DNA of 64,000 bases from DASRHT01 sp035650355 (GTDB lineage Bacteria; Chloroflexota; Ktedonobacteria; Ktedonobacterales; Ktedonobacteraceae): positions 1 to 64,000 of the forward strand of contig DASRHT010000111.1 in assembly GCA_035650355.1 (NCBI GenBank). The letters are read 5' to 3'. Both the position numbers and the translations under genes were made by a program. Below, in pieces: positions 27,308 through 35,311 of the stretch (positions within the stretch are counted from its first letter, which is position 1; every line of letters begins with the position of its first letter). The notes beneath the pieces were generated by a model. The model did not search any database. It saw nothing but the letters and a program-made list of their open reading frames with translations, and had not been told where the DNA came from.

Positions 27308-27337
27308 TTGACAAAATAAGATTGTGGAGATTATAAT
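27308..27337 (+). promoter_or_regulatory. Consensus housekeeping promoter
   Basis: TTGACA at 27308-27313 and TATAAT at 27332-27337, both perfect hexamers, spaced 18 bases. It reads into the leader and micropeptide at 27351-27557. The AT-rich stretch 27030-27307 upstream holds no gene. Confidence 0.75.
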
Positions 27338-27350
27338 TAAAGTATCTATC

Positions 27351-27408
27351 GAACCAGGCTGCGGTAACAGAGGCTAGCAGCGAAGCCGGTTCTAGATCGC
27401 CTTTTTTT
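27351..27408 (+). terminator. Structured leader with terminator-like T-run
   Basis: gaacc-a-ggctgcg pairs with cgaagcc-ggttc (27351-27363 and 27381-27392). A run of seven T follows at 27402-27408, only about 60 bases after the -10 box. A second small hairpin (atacgcg/cgcgtat) lies just beyond. Either a short RNA ends here or the leader attenuates the downstream micropeptide. Confidence 0.45.
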
Positions 27409-27464
27409 AAGAATACGCGAAGACGCGTATCAGTGGTACCACGATCAGGAAAGGAGATCTTCCT

Positions 27465-27557
27465 ATGGCTCGTTTCATTTGTACCCTCAAGTATGGTCGG
27501 TATGCACTCGGATCTTTGACAGCAGTACTCTTCCTGGGCTGCCTTTCCTCCTCCTAG
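27465..27557 (+). CDS. 30-residue hydrophobic micropeptide
   Basis: A short frame with strong initiation signals: AAAGGAGA 7 bases before the ATG, and a perfect promoter 130 bases upstream. The product has basic residues (MARFICTLKYGRY) and then a hydrophobic stretch ending LFLGC, like a membrane peptide or a tiny lipoprotein-like precursor. No known family recognised. It could be a leader peptide, a toxin-like peptide or chance. The following 218 bases to the ligase gene hold a weak long-range dyad (gtaacaggacc/ggtcctgttac) and no gene. Confidence 0.4.
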   Translation: MARFICTLKYGRYALGSLTAVLFLGCLSSS

Positions 27558-27775
27558 CGTCCCTGCTTCCCTGGCGTAACAGGACCGCTCTGCGGATACA
27601 AGATAAGATACCCTTGCGATACCTGCGGCTAGTAACCGAGATGTGCTGCTCTAGCCGATCCAGACATTGCAAGTCGGCTCTCTATGGTTTTGTCTCTGCC
27701 TGAAAGCCGATCTAGTCATGGCATGAGAGGTCCTGTTACTCACCTGGATAGCTATCTATGAAAGAGAGAAGATAG

Positions 27776-29212
27776 GTGTTTGAGACAGGGATTCGCCAGT
27801 TTCGCATGGCTATGGCGATGATGTGGGGCTGGCATATCAATCCACGTAATCTTGAGCGTATGGTTGGAGACGCCTTGAGGACGTTGGAAGAGTTTGGGTC
27901 AGCGGGCGATGATGTACAACAGTTGTTGGATGGCCCCTTTACCGAGCCAGAGGCTCGTAAGGAGTATCAGCTCAGGATGCTGCAGCATACTGCGGGCCGC
28001 CTGACGCGCACCTCTCCCTACTACAGCAAACTTTTTGCTGCTCACAACATTCTCCCCGATAAACTGACGCTGGATGACATGGTTCGTATCCCCGTGACGT
28101 GCAAGGAGGATTTGCTGGAGCATCAGCGAGATTTCCTCTGTAGTGGTGTTGAACCATATATCTCTACACGCACGACTGGTACAACCGGTTGCCCTGCCGA
28201 GATCTGGCTCTCGAAATATGAGATAGAACTCTGGCCCGCACTCGCCGCCCTCAGTGGCCTGCTGCGTAACGAGGTCTATCCAGGTGATTACTGGCAAATC
28301 AATATCAGTTCACGCGCGACCGCTGCCGTCCAGTTAAATACTACGACCTCGCGGCTGACAGAAGCGCGCATTTCCGTCCTGGGCATTGTTCCGGTGGAAG
28401 AGAGCCTGGACCAGTTGCTTGTTGGAGATAAGGCTCCCACGCTGCTCTCTACCTATCCAAGCTATCTGGCCCAACTTGTCAAAGAGGCGCGACGGCGTGG
28501 CCTGGGACCCAAATCTTTCCGTCTACGCCGTATTTACTGCGGCGGCGAGGTGCTTTCTGACGCGCTGCGACGAGCCGTTACCGAGACGCTGGGACCTGCT
28601 ATCATCAGCGATGCTTATGGCATGACTGAGATTCTGCCGATGGGCGGGCGCACCTGCAACCAGGGACATCTCCACTATGACCTTAATGTGGGATCTTTTG
28701 AGGTCATTGATCTCGACACAGGTAAGCCAGCAGCCCCAGGCGAACTGGGAACCGTCGTTATCACGCCCTACTATCCCTATCGAGAATGTATGCCTGTATT
28801 TCGCTATGATACCCGCGATGTTGTGAGAAATCTTCCCGACTCTCCCCTGACCTGCGAACTGGCAACCATGTCTGCCACGTCGAATATTCTGGGGAAAGCT
28901 TCTCATGTGCTGCGCGTGAATGGTCAATACGTGACTATGCGCGATCTCATTGAGGTCTTCGAGGCTCTTCCCTCCGAACCCTGGCCCGCGCGCTTCAGTG
29001 CCGAAGTTGTGGATAACAGGATCGAGATGACGATCTCTGAAGAAGCACTCCGCCACGGCGTAACCTATGCACAGATCGAACGGCGCTACCAGGAGGCGGG
29101 GTTAAATGTCCGTGTCGTAGGTTGTGTTACGCGTGATCAGGATCTGATCCAACTCCGTCCGCTGCGCGCGGATCTGCTGGAGACAACTTTTGCTGCCAGG
29201 AGGGTTGATTAA
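27776..29212 (+). CDS. Phenylacetate-CoA ligase-like (PaaK/CapK) adenylate-forming enzyme
   Basis: 478 residues from a GTG. The AMP-binding P-loop is TTGTTGCPAEIW, the adenine/aromatic motif is SDAYGMTE, and YRYDTRDVV-type residues (FRYDTRDVV) mark the hinge, with a small C-terminal lid domain. The family activates aryl or acyl acids as adenylates, usually to CoA thioesters. The acid here is unknown, and the linked genes do not fit a phenylacetate pathway. It is followed after 2 bases by a membrane protein gene and then a cupredoxin gene, so the three are probably one operon. Confidence 0.82.
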   Translation: MFETGIRQFRMAMAMMWGWHINPRNLERMVGDALRTLEEFGSAGDDVQQLLDGPFTEPEARKEYQLRMLQHTAGRLTRTSPYYSKLFAAHNILPDKLTLDDMVRIPVTCKEDLLEHQRDFLCSGVEPYISTRTTGTTGCPAEIWLSKYEIELWPALAALSGLLRNEVYPGDYWQINISSRATAAVQLNTTTSRLTEARISVLGIVPVEESLDQLLVGDKAPTLLSTYPSYLAQLVKEARRRGLGPKSFRLRRIYCGGEVLSDALRRAVTETLGPAIISDAYGMTEILPMGGRTCNQGHLHYDLNVGSFEVIDLDTGKPAAPGELGTVVITPYYPYRECMPVFRYDTRDVVRNLPDSPLTCELATMSATSNILGKASHVLRVNGQYVTMRDLIEVFEALPSEPWPARFSAEVVDNRIEMTISEEALRHGVTYAQIERRYQEAGLNVRVVGCVTRDQDLIQLRPLRADLLETTFAARRVD

Positions 29213-29214
29213 AG

Positions 29215-30192
29215 ATGGATATACGCCTTGCAGTGACCTTTCAAGTTATTGTGGCCGTCATTGCCGGATTGGGTGTGCCGATGCTGGCCCTGCTCTACTT
29301 TCGACGCGTGCGTCTGGAACGGCCCGCGCTAGGGGTATTCAATGCACGCGATATTGCGCTGGTTCTGTTCTTCATTCTCTTGCTCCCCTTCCTCTATCTG
29401 GTGATGCCGAGCAATGTGCTGACCGGCATGCTGGTTCTGACATTTAGCAGCGCGCTTTATATGTCCCTGCGGCCCTTTCTGCGGCCACGCTACCTCTGGC
29501 CGCTGATCATTTTCCTGGTCGGGAGTAATATTGTGGTGACGCGCACCCTGATGGGAACCACGCAGGGGTGGCAAATTTACTGGGTGCTCAACAATATTAT
29601 TGTGCTGGCCGCGGTGATCGGCGTCTCGAACCTCTATGTCCAGGGAGGGATGCGTCTTCGCCAGGTGGCCTGGTTCAGCCTTATCCTCGCTGCCTACGAT
29701 CTCACCTTTTCCATATTTGTCCCTATCAGCCAGCACCTGGCTGATCGCTTTCACGGCCAGCCACTGGATGCCGCGATGGGCTGGATTATCGGCTCTTACA
29801 GCTCAAACCTGGGAATCGGCGATCTGCTGGTCTTTACTCTCTTTACCATTAGCGCCTTCAAAGGGTTTGGGCGCAAAGGGGTCTTCGCCTCACTGGCAAT
29901 TATCGCCATCTTTGGCTCGATTCTCCCATCTCTCTCGCCGTTGCTGATTCAGCAGTTCGGGCGCACAGGCATCGGGATCACTATTCCGGTTCAGACCTTT
30001 TTTGGTCCGGTGGCGCTGTTGACCTATTATCTGCTGCGACGCACCGGCCCGGAACGCTCTATGGCCCAATGGTTGAGTGTGCAATCTGCGGCAGGGCACG
30101 AGCCGATCCGCGTCGTCAGGCGTCCACGCCGCCTCGTGACCCCAGCTCCCGTCGATCCTACAATAGCAGTAAAGGTCGAACAGGGCGACTAG
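29215..30192 (+). CDS. Polytopic membrane protein, about 8 helices
   Basis: 325 residues, hydrophobic almost throughout, with a basic cytosolic tail (VVRRPRRLVTP). No family recognised. The ribosome site GGAGGG lies inside the end of the ligase gene and the start codon is 2 bases after its stop, so translation is coupled. Short polar loops and an arginine-rich tail suggest an inner-membrane transporter or assembly factor. Function unknown; the association with an adenylating enzyme and a copper-type lipoprotein is the main clue. Confidence 0.65.
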   Translation: MDIRLAVTFQVIVAVIAGLGVPMLALLYFRRVRLERPALGVFNARDIALVLFFILLLPFLYLVMPSNVLTGMLVLTFSSALYMSLRPFLRPRYLWPLIIFLVGSNIVVTRTLMGTTQGWQIYWVLNNIIVLAAVIGVSNLYVQGGMRLRQVAWFSLILAAYDLTFSIFVPISQHLADRFHGQPLDAAMGWIIGSYSSNLGIGDLLVFTLFTISAFKGFGRKGVFASLAIIAIFGSILPSLSPLLIQQFGRTGIGITIPVQTFFGPVALLTYYLLRRTGPERSMAQWLSVQSAAGHEPIRVVRRPRRLVTPAPVDPTIAVKVEQGD

Positions 30193-30207
30193 AGAGAAGG
30201 GGACTCT

Positions 30208-30594
30208 GTGAAGAAGGTTTTTTTCCTGCTGGCCTGCTGCGCCGTTTTCACGCTGATTGTTGCTTGTGGTGATGCATCTGGCCCCAAGATCAACAACCCG
30301 AATACGGTGAAATTGCTTGCGACATCCTTCGCCGTGCCATCAATCACTATTAAAAAAGGCTCGACCATTACCTTCGTGGATGATGCGAGCAATGGCTCTT
30401 TGCATATTCTGACCATAGGAAAACTGGGGATACAGGAGAGCGAAGCGGGGGCGCCTGATTTCGGCGGCCTTGCCGGCATACGCATTGACATTGGAGAATA
30501 CTGGACGTCGCCCCCCTGGAATGTCGCAGGCACATTCCATCTGACCTGCACTTCTCACCCTGCAACTATGGATATGATGGTCATTGTTACGTAA
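30208..30594 (+). CDS. Cupredoxin-like lipoprotein
   Basis: 128 residues. A lipoprotein signal ends in LIVAC (C20). The mature part is a small beta-barrel with a type 1 copper site: H66 in SLHIL and C114-x-x-H117-x3-M121 in the HLTCTSHPATM segment. It would be a membrane-tethered, outward-facing electron carrier. The GTG at 30208 is preceded by GAGAAGGGG. Last gene of the ligase operon, closed by a terminator. Confidence 0.78.
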   Translation: MKKVFFLLACCAVFTLIVACGDASGPKINNPNTVKLLATSFAVPSITIKKGSTITFVDDASNGSLHILTIGKLGIQESEAGAPDFGGLAGIRIDIGEYWTSPPWNVAGTFHLTCTSHPATMDMMVIVT

Positions 30595-30609
30595 CGCCAG
30601 GTGAACCAC

Positions 30610-30662
30610 AAAGCCATTGCAGATGTTCTGATGTCCTCAGGAAAACATTTGCAATGGCTTTT
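30610..30662 (+). terminator. Hairpin terminator with T-tail
   Basis: aaagccattgcagatgtt pairs with aacatttgcaatggcttt (18 bp, one G-T pair), loop of about 15, then TT. It begins 15 bases after the cupredoxin gene. Confidence 0.75.
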
Positions 30663-30728
30663 GAATAGACTCGCACCCTCAAGGCAAACGCCTGATAGCT
30701 ATTCCGCGACGCTACACGCTTAGACCTC

Positions 30729-32111
30729 TTACGTTAACTCATCGATTTCCAGGCTGGTGAATGTGCCATTTTCATCAATTATATCAACACTGTCATTGAT
30801 GGAAATATGACCGCGTTTCATTTTGTGGAGCTTCACGTCAATCACATCGCCCGAAACTTTTTTGAAGGCGTTTACTACCTGTATAAATGGAATGCTCTGA
30901 CTGCTTTCTGAGGCATCCTCTTCTGGAATGGGAAAGAGTATTCCTGCCTTATCGTGCAGGTAGAGTACCGGCGCGCCCCAATCACGATTTTCTAGACCTT
31001 TACGCTGATAAATGGCCTGGCGGGCCTCGAATACTGCTTCATCAATGGTATAGCCGGTCATAATGCGCTGGTATACTCTTTCAGCAACCAGGGCCGCGTT
31101 GGCATCGTAAATATCGAATTGATGGGCCAGCACGGCTGGTATCTTTTCGCGCGTCAAAGCTGGAGCAAGGCCATTCCACATTCTCTGGTCATTGCGACGC
31201 CCCGTCTCGCATGCGCCTAAGATCACCAGACGTACCCCCGCGTTTCGCAGCAGTTGAGCCAACCGCTCGCCGCTATACCTCTCGCTGGAGTAATCTTCCC
31301 GCTCCAACACAATAAAGCCCTCTTGCCTGATTTGTGCGTCAAACATGGCGTGACCGGCGAAATGGAAAATATCAGCGCCATCTAATAGCGCCTGCTCTAA
31401 CGCAAGACGCGTTGCAGGATCTTCAACCCATATGGTTGAGATTACTTTTTGTCCCACAGCCTTCTGGAACATTTCCAGGGATTCCTGAAGGGCAAGCTTA
31501 TCTTTCTCGACTGCAAGCGATGGCAAGTCAGTTGGGCTGGAAAAAACACCTACAACCCTGAGTTGGTTCTGGCCGCGTAAAGGACAGATAGCCGACTCAA
31601 CGCTGTCTGTGCGCACAAGCGAGATCTCACGCCGTAAAGCCAGAAAATCAGTAGGCTTTGGCTCGCCTGTAACTTGTGGCAAGGCCATAAATTCCCAGGG
31701 TAGTTGAACGAGTACTAACGGATCGAGGTGCAGACGTATCCTCAGCCCTTCGTCAACAGCAAGCGCGGCCAGGCTGCGCTGAAAAAGATTACGGACAGTG
31801 CCTTCTGGTAATGCTATGTTAGCAAGTAAACATCCCAGAGCATACATTTCCCCGGCGTTGAGCTTGCGCCGCTCTAATCTGTCAAGTGTACCACCCTTTT
31901 TTGAGATAGGATCGCTCCAGAAATCTGTTGATGTATATGCACATAGAGATGCATCATTAGGGCGCATACTGCCACCAGGAGTCTCACCTTCAACCCAGAC
32001 TTTGAATGTGCTGCTAGACTGATCATATTGGCTAAAGCGAATAGCAAAATCGTGATAGCGGAGAGGCTTGCGCGCATGATTGTGTAGAGGTTCCCTTCTG
32101 CCCTGAATCAT
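30729..32111 (-). CDS. CHAT-domain protease
   Basis: 460 residues from the ATG at 32111 (AGGAG 6 bases upstream). The caspase-like CHAT domain (about 125-400) has the catalytic dyad: His254 in FHFAGHA and Cys301 in ILGACETG. The N-terminal 120 residues are a separate alpha/beta region, and the last 50 (from VVNAFKKVSGDV) look like a small beta domain. CHAT proteins are peptidases released by partner sensors, as in gRAMP/TPR-CHAT and several STAND systems. This gene is divergent from a UPF1-like helicase gene, with a 256-base shared upstream region, and lies next to helical-repeat and NACHT genes. No TPRs are fused here, so a separate repeat protein may regulate it. Confidence 0.85.
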   Translation of the reverse strand: MIQGRREPLHNHARKPLRYHDFAIRFSQYDQSSSTFKVWVEGETPGGSMRPNDASLCAYTSTDFWSDPISKKGGTLDRLERRKLNAGEMYALGCLLANIALPEGTVRNLFQRSLAALAVDEGLRIRLHLDPLVLVQLPWEFMALPQVTGEPKPTDFLALRREISLVRTDSVESAICPLRGQNQLRVVGVFSSPTDLPSLAVEKDKLALQESLEMFQKAVGQKVISTIWVEDPATRLALEQALLDGADIFHFAGHAMFDAQIRQEGFIVLEREDYSSERYSGERLAQLLRNAGVRLVILGACETGRRNDQRMWNGLAPALTREKIPAVLAHQFDIYDANAALVAERVYQRIMTGYTIDEAVFEARQAIYQRKGLENRDWGAPVLYLHDKAGILFPIPEEDASESSQSIPFIQVVNAFKKVSGDVIDVKLHKMKRGHISINDSVDIIDENGTFTSLEIDELT

Positions 32112-32367
32112 CACATTCTCCTTTCAGATATTCTATTCTTTTTGAAGTCTATGATTACCACATTTTATGGCTACTAGCCTTTACTGTCAAAAAGAATTAC
32201 TTTATACTTAAACGCAATGATATACAAAGGTCAAAGATAGCTCTATGTTAGACATGATCTGTTCTTAATTATCATTCTTGAGAAGCTGCCATAGCAATAT
32301 CAGGAGTACAGGCATTCTTAATACACAGCATCATTCATCTATCATAGCCATACCAGGTGGCAGAATT

Positions 32368-35304
32368 ATGGTGACGCAAGCTATTCGCACTACTTCTACC
32401 CATTTGCCTATCACGCTGTTTTTTCTTCCTTGCGCTGTTGAACAGAGACTCGTATCATCTATGGGAGACTCGGCGGCGTCTGAAGCTACCCTCACAGCAT
32501 TACAGGCGTTATTGCACAATGAGCAGGAACCTGCTCAGCTCCTGGTTTATGTCTGCTGGCAGAACAAAGCCAAAGGTCAAATTGGCATTCGTTTCCCCCA
32601 CATCAATGCGCTCGCTTCATGGCGTTTTCTGGCTCATGCACAAGACGGAGCGACCTGCATTGACAATATCGTCCCTGTAACGTTTGCCAGAGAGATCAGT
32701 ATGAAGCAGTGCCAGCACTACGAGACGAGGATAAATTGTCTGGGTATTTTTAGTGCCGAAGTACCCTCTGATGACCGGCAACTACAAACGCTGCATGAGC
32801 TTTTATTAAAGGAAGAGAGGTTACGCCGGGCTCGACTCGAAGGCAGAACGCTGCTCAATATGGAATACCTGGATGCAGCCATTGCAACTGCCAAAAGTCA
32901 AAGTTTTACGTTTACAACGGTTGATTGCACATTATTGCATTCAGGCATGTTGGAGATCAGGCTCTCAGAAAAGGATAATAAGCGCTGTTCAGAGCAATTA
33001 CTGATGTGCGCCGATAAAAAACGCAAAATAAGTCTGGTATTAAAGGGGAAAAAAGCTAAAAAGAAGAGAAAACAGATATATTATCCATTTTCGATTCAAC
33101 ACTATGAAGCGGAAAATGGCGTGCTACTGCTGAAAACCGATGATACAAACCCTGTACCAGATGCATTGCTGCGTACACTGGCGACTCAATCAAAATTTGA
33201 ATTTAATCCTATCGGTGATCTGACGATTCAGAGGGATGCGCTGACACGTCTGCTAACGTATACAAGGCTGCCCGGCGTACTACCGCTTGACCTTTTCTTA
33301 TTTGGCGATAATGAAGAGCTGGTGAACGCAATTCCCCCGCTGAGCGAAGAGGATCTACAGACGCCCATTCAACGCTATCTGCGTGATGATTTGAACGAAG
33401 AGCAGAAACAGGCCATTCAACTTGCTCTGGCTACACCTGACTTTTTTCTTCTGCAAGGGCCTCCCGGCACGGGTAAAACGACTTTTATTGCAGAGTTGTG
33501 TTATCAGATCGTCCAACAGGGCGGCGTCGTGCTGATTGCCTCGCAGACCAATCTGGCCGTTGATAATGCCCTCTCTCGCCTGGCTGAACACGCTGACATT
33601 CTGGCGGTGCGTATTGGCAATCAAAGAAAGATGCACGAGATCGGCCTGGAGTTCGTCGAAGGAAGTGCGGTGAGACGCTGGCTTGCTTCCATTGTTGATG
33701 GGGTCAAAGCGGATCTTGAAGCATTACGCTACTTTTTTGAGCTATATCCCCTCTTTGTCGAATGCTGGGAAGACATTCAGTTACATTATCAGAGCTTCAT
33801 TAGCAAACAAGAGCTTGATCTCTGCGCCCTGCAAGCTCAGTTAATGCAGGTTCAACAACAATGTTTATCGTTGCAGGAGTGCGAAGCTACACTTGCGGCT
33901 ACACAGCAACTCCTGGATATAGCACAGGAGCAATGTAAAGCACTACAAACGCAGATAAAATATGGAAGCGCCCAGAATTCATTACAGGCTTTACAGATTT
34001 ACTGGCAACGCTATTATGATCTCATCCCGACCGCGGTCAAAGATTTGCTCCACTGGCATGAGGAAGGCATTCCGTACTATGAAGATATCGTCGAGATGAA
34101 GAAGAACTGGGAGTATGTAGCAAGCGAAGGCTGGGATATCCATACGCTGGCCCGGCGCATCTCTATTCTCGAAGATTGGTTGGCAGCGTTACAGCAGGAC
34201 GGTATTGAGGTGCCCAAACACGTCTGGGAGATGTTTCTGCAAAACGCGAACGTCTACGGCACTACCTGCGTACATAGCGGCACCTACGGTTTTCTGAATA
34301 CGATTACCAATATTCGCAAGAAAGGCTTTGATTATGTCATCATTGATGAAGTATCGAAAGCTTCCGCAAATGAATTGCTGATCCCCTGTCTCTTTGGCAA
34401 AAAAATTATTCTCGTTGGAGACCATAAACAGCTTCCTCCGCTTATTCATTCTGAGATGGCAGAACAATTGCATGAGCTGGCAAAAAAGTATGCTGACAAC
34501 GATGATCAGGTCTCTATGAATTTAAAAACCATTCAACGTCACTTCTTCTCAGCATTTTTTGCCGAACGTTTTGAATACCTGTCACAGCGGGCTCCTCACT
34601 ATCAACGTACGCTAATGCTCACGCGGCAGTACCGCATGCATTCTCAGATTATGGGGACGATCAATCAATTTTATAATGGGGCGCTAACTCAGGGCTGTCG
34701 AGATGAAGAGCGGGAGCATTTTTTAGAGATCTGCTGGTGGTTGCCCAATTCGGAGGCTCATCTGGCCTGGATTGATACCTCCCCTAACAAATACTGGATA
34801 CATCAACAGGAAGGCGAGTCACGCCTCAATCAAGCCGAAGCTTTTCTGATTATCGGCGTATTAAAAGACATTATTGATAAGCTGGGAGCGAGTTCGTCTC
34901 AATGCCAGATACGACCTTTAGAGATCGGCATCATCTCGGTCTATCGCGCTCAAACTAATCTGCTGCAATCACTCTACAAGCAGCAGATGCAAGACGTTCC
35001 AGCAGACATTCTGGTCGAATTTGGCACGGTTGATGCGTTCCAGGGGAGGGAACAGGATATTATTCTTCTCAGCCTGGTACTCAATGACAAAAACACCATG
35101 CCTTCTTCTTTCCTAGCCGATCCGAGGCGTATTAATGTAGCGATGAGTCGCGCTCGCCGACTTCTGCTCATCTTTGGCTCGACGCACAACTATACAGGAC
35201 TAAAAGGGGAAGCGCGCAAGTTCTATCAAAAGATACTCTCTGTTGCTAAATCGCTCAGAACACATGTTGGTGTACGTTTCTCCACTCCTGGAGAGGAAAA
35301 GTGA
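32368..35304 (+). CDS. UPF1-like superfamily 1 helicase (AAA_11/AAA_12)
   Basis: 978 residues from the ATG at 32368 (AGGTGG upstream; the frame extends to a TTG at 32278 without support). Motifs in order: LLQGPPGTGKTTF (about 362-374), IIDEVSKAS (motif II, ~657), VGDHKQLPPL (III), LTRQYRMHSQ (IV), VDAFQGREQDI (V) and VAMSRARR (VI). The two RecA lobes are split by a ~200-residue helical insert. The first 330 residues are not a known domain by eye and contain a Lys-rich segment (KGKKAKKKRKQ). Probable 5'-to-3' DNA or RNA helicase. It is followed after 7 bases by a winged-helix/repeat gene. Confidence 0.88.
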   Translation: MVTQAIRTTSTHLPITLFFLPCAVEQRLVSSMGDSAASEATLTALQALLHNEQEPAQLLVYVCWQNKAKGQIGIRFPHINALASWRFLAHAQDGATCIDNIVPVTFAREISMKQCQHYETRINCLGIFSAEVPSDDRQLQTLHELLLKEERLRRARLEGRTLLNMEYLDAAIATAKSQSFTFTTVDCTLLHSGMLEIRLSEKDNKRCSEQLLMCADKKRKISLVLKGKKAKKKRKQIYYPFSIQHYEAENGVLLLKTDDTNPVPDALLRTLATQSKFEFNPIGDLTIQRDALTRLLTYTRLPGVLPLDLFLFGDNEELVNAIPPLSEEDLQTPIQRYLRDDLNEEQKQAIQLALATPDFFLLQGPPGTGKTTFIAELCYQIVQQGGVVLIASQTNLAVDNALSRLAEHADILAVRIGNQRKMHEIGLEFVEGSAVRRWLASIVDGVKADLEALRYFFELYPLFVECWEDIQLHYQSFISKQELDLCALQAQLMQVQQQCLSLQECEATLAATQQLLDIAQEQCKALQTQIKYGSAQNSLQALQIYWQRYYDLIPTAVKDLLHWHEEGIPYYEDIVEMKKNWEYVASEGWDIHTLARRISILEDWLAALQQDGIEVPKHVWEMFLQNANVYGTTCVHSGTYGFLNTITNIRKKGFDYVIIDEVSKASANELLIPCLFGKKIILVGDHKQLPPLIHSEMAEQLHELAKKYADNDDQVSMNLKTIQRHFFSAFFAERFEYLSQRAPHYQRTLMLTRQYRMHSQIMGTINQFYNGALTQGCRDEEREHFLEICWWLPNSEAHLAWIDTSPNKYWIHQQEGESRLNQAEAFLIIGVLKDIIDKLGASSSQCQIRPLEIGIISVYRAQTNLLQSLYKQQMQDVPADILVEFGTVDAFQGREQDIILLSLVLNDKNTMPSSFLADPRRINVAMSRARRLLLIFGSTHNYTGLKGEARKFYQKILSVAKSLRTHVGVRFSTPGEEK

Positions 35305-35311
35305 TATAGTA

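Noticed and set aside
27425..27445. T-box-like string (gtggtaccacg) before the micropeptide
   Set aside because: It resembles the T-box core, but no stem I, specifier loop or antiterminator partner was found, the leader is too short, and the string is a self-palindrome.
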